Part shown: positions 48,580 to 60,457 of the stretch, piece by piece
Numbering within the stretch: the stretch's first letter is position 1
How the letters are laid out: each line of letters begins with the position of its first letter
DNA from: Rotaria macrura
Lineage: Eukaryota; Rotifera; Eurotatoria; Philodinida; Philodinidae
DNA length: 64,000 nucleotides
Assembly (NCBI GenBank): GCA_900239685.1
Contig: OENT01000673.1
Coordinates: 1-64,000 of the forward strand
Direction of reading: 5' to 3'
Made by a program: the position numbers and the translations under genes
Notes under the pieces: model-generated
Seen by the model: only the letters and a program-made list of their open reading frames with translations
Told to the model about the DNA's origin: nothing
Databases searched by the model: none

Positions 48580-49806
48580 ATGACCGAGGAGATTGCATGT
48601 ACAACACAGGTTGTTCGACATGACGAACCTAATCATGAAAATTCCTCTCTGCAAGAAACAGAGCATAACGATGATAGTTCAAATCTGTACACATCCACCA
48701 CACAACATCGTACATTTGCTCCATTAAATATTCCTTTATATCGTCGACGACAAACACTAACAATTCTGGTTTGGTTTCTTATGCCATGGATATGCCTTTA
48801 TATATCATTTGTTCTTCTGCGTTGTGAAAATTGGTATGTTGTTGGTGCATTTATTCTTTATCTAACATGGATGAGTTTTTTTCAAAAATATTCACGAGAA
48901 GGTGGATTGAAACAACAATGGCTTAGACGGCTCGATTGGTGGAAATGGTTTGCTGGTAAGAAGAAAATCTCTTTTTTTTTGTCTCGATCTAAAAAAACGA
49001 CTAGTTCATACATTTACTTAATGGATGTTATTTGTTTAGAATATTTCCCTATACATTTACATAAAACGTGTGATTTACCGCCAGATCGCTCCTATATATT
49101 TGGTTGTCATCCTCATGGAATTATTTCACTTGGTGCATTCGGTAATTTTGTAACTGAGGCAACTGGTTTTGAAAATAAATATCCCGGTATTGATCTTCGT
49201 GTACTTACATTGAAATCTAATTTTCGTATACCATTCTATGGTTTATATTTATCCTTTATGGGTATATGTGATGCTTCAAAAGAATCATGTAATTATATAT
49301 TACAAAAAGGCAACGGCAATAGTATACTATTAGTATTAGGTGGTGCCAAAGAATCATTAGATGCTCGACCGGCACAAGAATATATATTAACATTAAAAAA
49401 TCGTAAAGGTTTTGTTAAAATCGCTTTAGCAAACGGTGCAAGTCTTGTGCCGGTGTTTTCTTTTGGTGAAAATGATCTATTTAGTCAAGTACCTAATCCA
49501 CGTGGTTCGAAATTACGAAATATACAAATAAAAATACAAAGGCGTCTTGGTTATGCAACACCGGTTTTTAAAGGACGTGGAATATTTCAATATGCGTTTG
49601 GTTTTTTACCAAATCGACATGCTGTTGATACATATGTTGGTGAACCAATTCATTTACCCAAGTTAGAACGTGATAAAATTACGCCAGATATTATTGATAA
49701 ATATCATACAGAATATATGGAAGCTCTGAAACGTCTATTTGATACCTATAAAGCTAAACATGGCAATGCCGGTGCAACAATTAAATATGTTAATGATGAT
49801 GATTGA
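48580..49806 (+). CDS. DGAT2-family acyltransferase
   Basis: Two exons, 48580-48955 and 49040-49806, joined as WKWFA/EYFPIHLHKTCD; 380 aa, close to the 388 aa of human DGAT2. The 84-bp intron has GTAAGA/TTTAG ends, is a multiple of three and has no stop, so unspliced translation stays open. An N-terminal membrane hairpin (LTILVWFLMPWICLYISFVL, then YVVGAFILYLTWMSFF) is followed by YIFGCHPHGIISLGAFGNF with the catalytic HPHG, YPGIDLRVLTLKSNFRIPFY, GNSILLVLGGAKESLDARP, KNRKGFVKIALANGASLVPV, FSFGEND and VGEPIHLPKLE. DGAT2 enzymes acylate diacylglycerol to triacylglycerol at the ER; a monoacylglycerol acyltransferase role cannot be excluded. AATAAA near 49858 follows the stop. Confidence 0.9.
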   Translation: MTEEIACTTQVVRHDEPNHENSSLQETEHNDDSSNLYTSTTQHRTFAPLNIPLYRRRQTLTILVWFLMPWICLYISFVLLRCENWYVVGAFILYLTWMSFFQKYSREGGLKQQWLRRLDWWKWFAGKKKISFFLSRSKKTTSSYIYLMDVICLEYFPIHLHKTCDLPPDRSYIFGCHPHGIISLGAFGNFVTEATGFENKYPGIDLRVLTLKSNFRIPFYGLYLSFMGICDASKESCNYILQKGNGNSILLVLGGAKESLDARPAQEYILTLKNRKGFVKIALANGASLVPVFSFGENDLFSQVPNPRGSKLRNIQIKIQRRLGYATPVFKGRGIFQYAFGFLPNRHAVDTYVGEPIHLPKLERDKITPDIIDKYHTEYMEALKRLFDTYKAKHGNAGATIKYVNDDD

Positions 49807-49963
49807 TCTTAGGAAATAATACAAAACACAAATTTTTTTCTTCTAATCTATGTACTAATAAATAATAATAAAAATTACAAACACTCTACCTATTAAAGTT
49901 TTTATGAATGAATATGAATATCAAAACAAAAGACGAACAAGAAGAAAACAGAAATACTAGAGT

Positions 49964-52900
49964 TTATTTTCGATTAGTCTTTTTTCCTAGAAAACTTTGA
50001 GATGGCTTTCGATATTTAATATGTATCGATGGTTGTTGTTGTCCGTTTACCATATTTAACGCAGCTTCACCTTCACTTTTGCCTGAATTATTGCTTTCAT
50101 CTGAACCTGATGGAGTTGTACGATCATTATCTTGATTTTTAAAAGGCGACGATATCGGATAGTTACGAGGAATTTCGCCAATAGATAATGTATGAGAGTC
50201 ACCTGCTGGTGAATATGGAGGTGAAACAAAACTCATACCAGCTGGTGTTGTTGATGAAGATCGACGTCGTTCATATAATAGCCGTTGAGCTTTTCTCACG
50301 ATGTATTCTGTTTGTGGTCGATCTTGATCGAAAAAATCAATTTGTCCTTCACTACGATCGTCGAACCACATATGATCACTGAAAGGACTATCCGTTGATG
50401 AACACGGAATGGATACTGATGATGAACTACTTGAGCTTGTTGGTGATGACGATGGCGATGTTGATTTGACAGGTGATGGTGTTTTAGGTTTTGGTGAAAG
50501 AGGACGCGGAGGAGGCTGTAGTGGAGATGGTGGTCGTGGCGGTTGAATAATAATAGGAGGAGGCGGTGGAGGTATTTCGATTGAAGCCATAGTACTTGCA
50601 TCACGTTTTTCAATGACTGGTGGTGGTGGCTGTGGTATGAACGGGGGTTGTGGTGTTCGAGGAGTCAAAGGTGGTGACGGGCTTTCACTTGGTTCAGGTG
50701 TACGAATACCATGATCAAATATAGAAGGAAGTGGTCGATTGAAATCTTCTTGTGGTGTAGCAGATCGTGGTGTAGAAGGTTCGCTTTCGGATGAAATTTC
50801 TTGACCTAAAATTCCACGAAAAATGAAATTTCCAATCGATTGTTTTTCTATTATTTTAATCAATCAAATAATATTACCTGTAATTTCAGGTGTCACAACC
50901 CGTGGATGATGTGTAGGTGGTGGCGGTGAATGTGGTGGAGTTGGCTGAGGTGTCGGTATACTTGTTTCTTCTGGCCAATGATGATGATCAACTATAACTG
51001 TTGTCAATGGCGTTGGCGTTGTTACACGTGGTGGTGGAGCCGGTGGTGGTAATACATGAATACTTTCTCTTGGTGATCGATAACCAATCATCTGCGCAAT
51101 ACGCTCTTCGAGTACTTCACGTGTTAATGCTTGTATTAAATCTTGATCGATTGGTTGTCCCATATCAATGATTAATTGAAAACCATCTTGACCAAGTAAA
51201 TCAAGTAGACGATCATGAATACTTCGATCATCACTCGATGAACTTGTTGATGAACGTGCACTAATGATATCACGATGCTGCTTGATAGGTACAGTTGTTT
51301 GTTGATTTTGTAATTGACTCATGAATCGAGCAATAAGTTCTTGTTCGATCCAATCGATAGCACCTGATTGTAATGTATCATACTGTCGATTACGATAGCC
51401 TTCGTCATGTGGTATTGTTGGTGGGAATCGTGGACCATCATATGTTGGTTGATTATCATCTTTCTTGTCATGATAGCCAGGTAATTCAATTCCTTGACCA
51501 TCATCGTCTTCTTTTACGTCATCATCATCATCATCATCAAGATCGACTCTTATTGTTTCCGTTTTTTGACCAAAACGAACCTTTTTCTCGGACGGATTAA
51601 CATCAAAACTAGGTAAAATATGTGGTGCTAATTTTTGTGTTGAAGGTACATAGATTGGTTGAAAACTACGCGTATCACGAATTTGTGGTGGACCAAGAAG
51701 AATAACACCATTTGGACACATCATATATTCAGGTTCATAGATCGGCATCAATGGTTGCGAAGGTGGTGGCAAAGGAGAAATAATTGTTGGTGGTCGTTCT
51801 TTTACACGACAAGGAGGGACGAATTGACTTGGTGAAGGTTTCTAAAAATTGAAATTCCATTCAAAAGAATGAAGACATAGATAGACAATATCTGTGTACT
51901 TTTAACGCTTCCTTGGTCCGTGTTTATAATGCATACAAATCTCAACGAAAAGTTATACAATGAAAAGTCTTTTCCATCGAGATCGGTAGAACACGAAGAT
52001 CGTTTTGCAAAAGTCTTTATATGAATATATTCAGGAAATTGATCATCTACGAAAGTCAGGCATCTCATATTTATTCGAATTTTTTTACTTGATATACTAA
52101 GTAATTCTAGTAAATTAAATTTCATGAGGTTCTTTCGTCCACTAGTATATCATTTACTGTACATGTTTATTGAAAATCTCAATAGTTTTTTAGTTGAATC
52201 TTTTTACATAATGAAGGCGATTCAATCAGAGAAGCTCAACAAGAAATTTGAGATTCCATAATCAATTTATCATTATTTTTTGTTCGAAATCTCTTTCTGA
52301 GATTGTTGATTTATGTTTTACAATGTCTCTTTCAACTCAGTGAATAAACAATTTTATCGGTCTACGAATCATAATAGAGATCACATTGAGTGATACAGAA
52401 ATTTTTTTTCTCGCATTCTTACGGTAACTGTGAATATCAACCATTAAGTTTGCAAATGCAATTTTTAGTCTTGTTTGGAGTATTAGTAAACTTACTAATC
52501 CAGTATCTTTCACTGGTATATGTTCAATTTGTTTTGGTTGCTTAGGTTGTTGAACACGTTGTTGTTTTAGTTTAAAATATGGCTGTTTACCATCTTTTTT
52601 AATTTTTTCGTATAATGAGCGTCCGTAAACTGCTTCCATAAATGCATCACTATAGGGTTTGCTTGGTTTTGATGATTCTCGATCTGGACTTGTTGGCTTG
52701 GCTCCAGATGTTGTTGAATGCCGATCAAAAGCTAATTTTGTTTTAGATATCGGTCTTTTTTTTATGTTAGCATTAGGTTTTTTTTGTTCATCATCTAATT
52801 CTTCTTGCTCAAGTTTAAGTTTAACTTCTTCATGTACTTGTCGTGTTACTTGTTTCACACATTGCTCAACAAGACGTTGAATACGTGATGATTCATTGGT

Positions 52901-54734
52901 TGTAGGTTTTGAAAGTGTAACGTCATGTTGACGTCGTTTCAAAGCTAAATAATTTTCATCTACTAAATTTTTCGCTTCATCGATTTGTTTAATACGTTCA
53001 CGAAGATCAAGATTATCATCGATAGGTGCGATTGGTTTTGGTTGTAGTGGAGATGGTGGCATAGAATTATTTAAATATTTATCGAATGGTGGATAGGTTT
53101 CTTTTAGAGCATTACCAGTTATTGTTGAGGTTGTCGTTGGAATGAAGCCATCAGACATAATCGATGCTGGCCGAGGAATTGGCACATATGGTCGAGGATA
53201 CGATGACTCAGGTGATAAACCTTTTGTTGGTGACCGCGATCGAGAACGAACATGAGAACACGATCGAGAGCGAGAACGAGTATGAGAACGTGATCGATCA
53301 CATACTGAACAGGCATATGGAGATGATGGTTCAATATTAAAATGACTATTTGGTGGTTGTTCTTTAAATGTAACTGGTGATCGTATTTTAACTGTTCGTA
53401 TATTCGTACCAGTAACACGACTCGGACGTTTATTCAGAGGTGATGATGTGTTCGTTTTCTTGTGGGCAGAATGCTTTTTTTGTGATTTAGTGAGACGAAC
53501 AGGTGGTGACGATGTGCCAACAAGTGTATCAAGGAAATGACGTTCTGATTGTTGTGGAGATGAATTGACGTCTAAATCTGCGAATTGATGATCGCGTGTG
53601 GGTGATTTTGTTTTTGTTTTCACAAGATCAGACAGTTGTTTAAGTGCCTGTTGTTGTTGCTCTTGCACTTTTTCCATTTGTTTCATTCGGTCATCTACAC
53701 AATCATTCAATAGTTTATTGCTAGAAGTTGTTTGTTGAACATGTGTTACGGGTATAACAACATCATTTGCACATGGTTTATATTGTTGTTGCTGTTGAAT
53801 TTGATTAATTACAGTGTTCATTCTTTGTTCGAAATCATTTTGAAGTTTAAGAAATGGTTGAGCAACAGAAATAGCTACTGATGCAGCGACAGTTGCAGCC
53901 AGAGATGTAGCTGTTTGTTGTTGTTGTTGTTCGCTTGTTGATACTAAATCATTATTTGTTGTATTTGAAAGCGACTGTATAGGCACAGAACGTTGTTGTC
54001 CTTGGTTTGTTGAAAAACGTTTAGCTAACTGCGAACGAGCAAAAGCAGCTTTGGAAGTTGCTGGATCTTTATCAAAGCGTGATATCTGAACATCGGGTGT
54101 TGAATGTACTTGCGATGGAATAGATTGCTTCGGTAAAGCTATTGGTGTTGACAATGGATGAGTAAAATCTATTTATAGAAAATAGTAAAATTGAACAACA
54201 ATTTTTCATTCATCAAGAAAATGTAAATTGTGAAAAATGTCTGACATGTTTAATCAAGGATTAATACGTACTAGTATCTATCGGATTATCATTTTCTCGT
54301 TCTCCACTGTCTTCAGCACCAACAATAGTTACGATAGCAAGATCATCATCAGCTGATGTCTGTCGCCGATGCTGTTGACTGCCAGGTGATGAATTCGACG
54401 ATAGAGTAACATCAATAGATGATTGAATTAAGTTATCATTTGAATTACGATTTCCACCTGATATTAAATGAGGTGCATAGCTAACAATTTTTTCTTTTGG
54501 TTTTGAACGTGAACCTTGACTTGTAGCTGATGATGGACGAACTAATTTAATGTCATCGAAATGACGTTTGGCATTACTTGACGGAATGCGATCATTTAAA
54601 CAAGTCATTGTTACGACTGAATCTTGATCATCATTGTCTGTTATTTCAACTAGTGGCTCACGTTTTTGTTGGACAGGTGTTCTAGTTTCAAAATTATTTG
54701 TATTTAGAAGAAGAATCAGATTATCGTCTTCCAT
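49964..54734 (-). CDS. TALPID3 (KIAA0586)-like centrosome/cilium protein
   Basis: Four exons: 54734-54272, 54168-52496, 51841-50878, 50805-49964; phases agree, 1313 aa. Mostly disordered, with Ser/Pro/Gln-rich tracts, an SR-rich patch (RSRSHTRSRSRSCSHVRSRS) and predicted helices (LDLRERIKQIDEAKNLVDEN; RIQRLVEQCVKQVTRQVHEE). The recognisable parts are DAFMEAVYGRSLYEKIKK with a basic proline-rich follow-up, AIDWIEQELIARFMSQLQ, the segment DMGQPIDQDLIQALTREVLE then ERIAQMIG, the signature PTPQPTPPHSPPPP, and KPSQSFLG near the C-terminus. These align in order with vertebrate TALPID3, a centriole distal-end protein needed for ciliogenesis and Hedgehog signalling. Vertebrate proteins are longer (about 1500-1600 aa). 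Assignment rests on these short blocks. The gene is tail-to-tail with the DGAT2 gene, 157 bp apart. Confidence 0.7.
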
Positions 54735-57700
54735 TGAGAAACAGAATATTTTGGAAAGATGTAGTCTACTAAGTATAAAAAGATATCTATGATTAATCAA
54801 TTACTAATCGTTCAAGTTGTTGCTTTTTTTGCCGTTCATAGTAATGTTCAATGCTGGTTTTTCCATGACAACGGATAATATGAAAATAAAAATTGTTTCT
54901 AATAGAGTAATATTTTATGCAAAGTAATTTTATTCATGTTTCAAAGAAGAAATAATCCATTTCAAGATCTTTATGAAAAAGACGATAATCAATCTTTATG
55001 CATGACGATGAACGACATCTATCTATATGAGAAATTAATGCTGTAATGTATATGAAGAGGTATGAACAGTCAGCAGTGAGACCCGAGTTCAAATCGATCT
55101 ATATGCGTTGCATGCATGATTTAGTTGAGATATCATGCCAAGTCTTCTTTGATCAATTCTAAACAATGATCAGTATTGTTGATTTTGTTTAACAAGATCA
55201 GCACGCGTCTCATATGATTCCGATAACATTCGATAGTTTCAGAAACCAGTCATACAATCGGATCAAAGATAAAATGTGTAGTGGGCTTATTTTTTCGGGA
55301 GCTATAAAGAAAATTAAAAAACCCTTTTTCTTTTACTTCTGATTGCATAAATAACTTTTGAACTAATTATATTAGTGGCGATTGAAGTCTTTTGTACCAA
55401 TGTTACTTACACTTGGGGGCTTGGCAGTCATGTATCCAGATAGGAAATTTTACGAAGTTGGAAAGTACTCATAAAAGCAACTCGTTATTACATAGGAACT
55501 TTAATAAGAAAGTTAGTAGGAATGAATCGTGTATTTCTTATCTAGTCATTTGTACGAGTTTTGTACTCAGTTATATATACAATTGAACTGTAATCAAGAT
55601 TTTCAGCTCAGAGTGAACTAAGCATCGTAAATTCACGCTAATTTAGACTGAACCGATGTTTATTCGTTCACCTGAAATTTTTCATACGCATATGAATGTA
55701 TCACTGTTCAAGTGCGCACTGATTCCGTTTACTTAGAGTAGTGAGATGCTCGTTATTGAGGATATAATCTCAGTCCATTAGCTGAAACTGAAGTTTTTAA
55801 AACTCTGATAGAAAACATTCAGATGATTGGACATCGATATTGGGAGATCTATCACTATTTAATATTTAATTTAATGTGATTCTGTTCCTCATCATCACAT
55901 TGAATCATGTGTCTTCTGATCATACTTGATTTAGCGGAACATTTTAATATCAAAAGATATTTTCATAAGTTGCATGTTCGTGCATAAATCGAAAACTTCT
56001 GGCGTTTCGAGTTTTTTCGTTATCTTAAATTTATTTTGAAATTAACTATCGCTTCTGTTAAGAAGCTAGTTATTGCAAAAACATGTACATCTCTATTCCG
56101 TCAGTTCGTGTTGTGTAATATTTCAAGAAACAAAAATAGAGGACTACCATTCTAAATTCTTTCGTACAATTGTTCATTATCCAACGTCACTTTAATATAT
56201 TACTGCAGATTTTTTAATGAGATAGAAATCTTAAAATACAAATGGAGTAATCATATCACATAGCACCTTTTACCATAGGATCAAAGATAATGATTCAGTC
56301 AACTTTCTTAATTTGTTCTTCTTTTTCTGAATATGACAACTTGAATGTGAAAAACTTTGAGGAATTTCTTTAGCCATTTATAAAACAGAAGACTAGTCTG
56401 CGGCTCTATAACAATCAGTTTAAATTTCTATTTCTGATGATGAACACATTATGAATTCCATGATGCCTCTAACTTGACAATTCCTCGTTTTCAAATCGAA
56501 CTGTATTATTGAATGCTTCAAAAGTTAAATAATAATGATAGAAACATCTCGTTCATACTCTATTTTCACTGAACCATTAGTAACAGTTATGTTCATTCTC
56601 TACGGTGATACTCATCGCTGGTTCTTTCTTTCAATCTCATTTAATCCGCTGTCTTTCTATGAATGGCCTCTATCCGTAAGGAATTAGATCTTTTCGAAGT
56701 CTGCAGACCTGAATTATTTTCGCTGGTTTAAAAATATTTGATGAACATTGCTACTTTTTTTCCTGGTAAAGATAAATAAGTATCTGTCAGCTTACGACAA
56801 TAATAAATGCAACTTTACTGCCAACACCATGAGTTTTCTATATTTATTCTTTCTTTATTGACGGAGACGACTCGCTATATAAAGTGTGCTAATCGGTTGG
56901 TGAATAGCTTCAAACGGAGGCTTCTTTCTTGTTAGATAAAGATGTCTTACAAGGTCACTTTTGAGAAACCTCACACAAAAACAAACGGCTAGAGTACCGG
57001 TATTTTCGTCGCAATGATTTCTTGAAGTTCATAAACTCAGACGAGAAAGGAATTTTTTTATTCCCTTCCATTTCATCGAGCAAGAATGAGTCACTGGCCG
57101 AATTAGATGTATTCTAGGTTTTCTTTGGAACTGACAAGTTTACTAGTGTGTGATGTTCCTTTTTTAAATCAATTGTTCTTTCCTTTCATTTTCCAGATTC
57201 TTTCAACTTATTGATATTAATAATCTCTATTAAATAAATGTCAGCGAAATAAATTTATTTATAGTACCAAAATTTCTTTCCAGAATGAATAGTTTATGAG
57301 AAGAAATGCAGCTGATTCATTCATTTGACATACAACGTCGTATTTTCCAGTGAGATTCTCAATCATCTATCATACATCATGGTTTACTCATAGGTGTTGA
57401 CAGAAGAATATGAACAAACAATGGAATCGTCATGGATCAATATCAAAGATTGTAAATAGTAAGAAGCTTGAGTTTTTAAGTGAATATTTGTAATGATCTA
57501 TGTGGAAAAAGGTGTGTGCTTTAAAAGAATTCAAATGAAAACTAACTAGTCAACATATCTTGAATATTTGAGATTTGCATGTACTCACCAAGTCAACATT
57601 TCAACGAACTATGCAGGCCGGTAAATACCTGTACAATATCCGAAATGTATATGAATTATTGTGTACATTTCCCCTATCGTATGTAAGAAAATTCGGTGAA

Positions 57701-58120
57701 ACATACTGACTCTGTACTATGCGGCAGTATCATCGAATCTGAATACTAAACTATATAAATCTGTGCATTTTTGCGTATCAAACTGTTCAAGACTTTGGTA
57801 ATTGTAATCAAGTTTTTAAGAAAAGTAATTTTCAATGACTAAATCGAGAAAGAAACCAAATAAAGATAATCTTCTAAAAAGATCACTTCAACTCTATGCA
57901 TGGTATTAACTATATTCAATGGATTTCAACATGTTGCAATTCATTTTGCTGGTCTATTCATTGTTTATTTTTTTGCATTGAGTATTGGATCATCGCTACA
58001 CAACAATGTTTAAAAATAGAAGTGTGAATGACAAAATGTAGTGCGTTCGAACTGACAAATCGAACTAAACGATACGAACTATACATTTTTTGGTGTTAAT
58101 TCTGAAGTCCTATGAAATAT
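54735..58120. other. Gene-free stretch
   Basis: 3.4 kb, AT-rich. A GAGTTCAAATC motif at about 55084 resembles a tRNA T-arm, but no cloverleaf could be built around it. No coding ORF or repeat ends recognised. Confidence 0.4.
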
Positions 58121-60457
58121 TTACAGATCACAATGATGTGAAGAGAATGTGTTTTGTTTAATACGAACAGCGTGTTGAGCATATGGTAGGGCTTGATGAG
58201 ACGAACCCATATTGTAATGAATTATGGTAATTTTACTAAAGGAAGAAGCTAATAAAGGATCACCTTCAGTTAATGTTTGTTGACAAATAGTCAATACTTT
58301 CTCAAAAAATTCTAATGCTTTTGATTTGAGTATTCTCCCGTACGATCGTAAACTGCTCCACTGTCGTTGTACAAAGGAATTAAATCAGGATGATTTGAAT
58401 ATAGGTTTATCTCACGAATTTTAAGTGTTCTTTCGTTAAGTGATATTGCTTTTAAATATTTATTCCTTCTGTTGTATACAGACACAATATAGTTATAGCA
58501 TGTTGCCAAATGTGAATAATTGCAATGGAGAGTATTCTGAAAAATGACTCGTGGGTTGTTATACGATACCAGGGCATTTGGAAATTAGTCCATTTTATTC
58601 AGTAGTTTCCCAATCTTTTGATGATAAATAGCTAGATCAACATGATTAGTTGGTAAAATTTTCTGAGAGATTCTAAGTGTCTTTTCATAAAACCAAAGTG
58701 CCATTCGATAATCATTCATGCTTTCATTTGCGAGACCAATATTATTGTAGGATTCAGCCAATGATGGATGTACTTAAGAAAGTATGTTTTTGTAGATGTC
58801 AAATGCTTCTCGGTGAAATTGAAGTGCTTTTTGCTATAGTCGTCCATTTTTCCATATACTAAACCAATATGCTTCAGTGAAAAAGCAAGATCTGAATGGT
58901 TTGAAGAAAGCGTTGCTCGATAGATTTCTAGTGCTTTCTCGTGATATGAAATTGCTCTACTAAATTCATCCATTCTGACATATATGAAACCAATGTCATC
59001 GTAAGATGCAGCTAACATTGGATGCGACGCAGGATAAGTTTGCTCCTTGTGTTTAAGAGATTTTTCAAAAAGTAAAATTACTTCTTCATAGTACCCTTGT
59101 TTCTCTTTGGTCCATCCCAAATGACGATAGATATGACTGTTTTCACTATGACCAAATGCATCGTAAAGTAATGTTCTACATAAATCTTCAGCTTCATAGA
59201 CTTTATTTAATTTCAGTAGTAAATGAGCCAGAGCATAGTATCGATTTGTTTCATGAATCTCTTCTTGAATTGATTTTGTGAGTGTATTGAGTTGTAAGTC
59301 ATTGTTACTAATTAACGTTCGTCCAATGTCACAGAGTCAATTGTTATCGATCTCGATTTGTTCGATCGCAACCGACACGAAAAACAGTGTAAACAGAAAA
59401 GAGTATTTCATGTTCAGATGCTTTGAAAGTGCTGACTTCATTAACGAGACCAAGAAACATTGAAGAAACAGATGTTTGAATAGTCATCTTGAAGATGATT
59501 CCAACTAAAAAAAATCTGTGACAGCACGACATCCATAAATTAGAGCTATGTTTCGCTTTTTACTACTTGAGAGAAAACTATTAAATGATATCAGTCCTCC
59601 TTTTATTTTCAGGATTTTCTCAAAATTTATCTTGGATAATCTCTGACAACGATAAACTACGAATGATTGTACCTGACGTTTATTCTGACATTGTTTTTGA
59701 TGGAAATCTTCAATTTGTTGATGAAGACGACGAGTGAAAAAACGCATCTTCATGATTAATCTAATATCCATCATAGTCAAAGATCGATTAAGCGTAGAAT
59801 ACAGAAAACATTGATTGGTATATCACCAAACAGGTGTATATTGACTGTATTTGTGTTCGAGTTTATTGATCATTTTAAGTTCTTTTTCGTTAGTAGAAAA
59901 TTCGACTCGACAATAACTAGTGAATTCTTTCATAATTTTTTTTCGAAAATCAATATCAATTAAAATGTTCTTCAATGAATGTGAACATACGAACGATTGA
60001 TCCAATTGATCGAACTTCATCGATGACATTTCACCATTTACTGATAAAAAGCTGAGCGGACTCGAATCTTGATCCCATTTTTTTGCAAGTTTTTCAAGTT
60101 CATTAGATATTGATGATATATTTGTAAAAATACCTTTTATTTTCGATTAATGTTTACCCCAACGCTCGTGTATTGAACTGTCGGAACAATATATATATAT
60201 ATATATATTGAGATTAGATGAACAATGTGATGGGTGTTAGGTACGATTATTTGATCTAATGCACCAGATACAATCATGAAAACGTTTTCATTGGAAGTTC
60301 TCATTAGAAAATCTGTATATGAATTTACATCAACGAATGTAAACATATTATTGGTAATGTTTCGTAGCTTTGTCAATACAGCGATCATTTCACCATTATT
60401 AACTTCATCGATGAACGTATCGAGCCAGACGAGAAGGAAACTTTGGTTATTACACAC
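58121..60457 (-). pseudogene. Decayed ADP-ribosyltransferase-TPR gene
   Basis: Reading on the minus strand from 60457, pieces of one protein family appear in the right order but in changing frames: an N-terminal module (LVWLDTFIDEVNN, NVFMIVSGALDQIIVP), an ART-like module (VYRCQRLSKINFEKILKIKG, LISFNSFLSSSKKRNIALI, SEHEILFSVYTVFRVG, matching the R-S-ExE signature) and several TPR units of the kinesin-light-chain type (SKALEFFEKVLTICQQTL; AISYHEKALEIYRATLSSNH). The combination is a large bdelloid family of unknown function. The copy is broken by several stops and frame changes and is not expected to give a product. A TA microsatellite (about 60186-60210) lies where the family has an IYIYC-like strand. 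Confidence 0.7.

Noticed and set aside
55040-55115. tRNA gene suggested by GAGTTCAAATC
   Set aside because: No acceptor stem, D-arm or anticodon arm could be paired around the motif.
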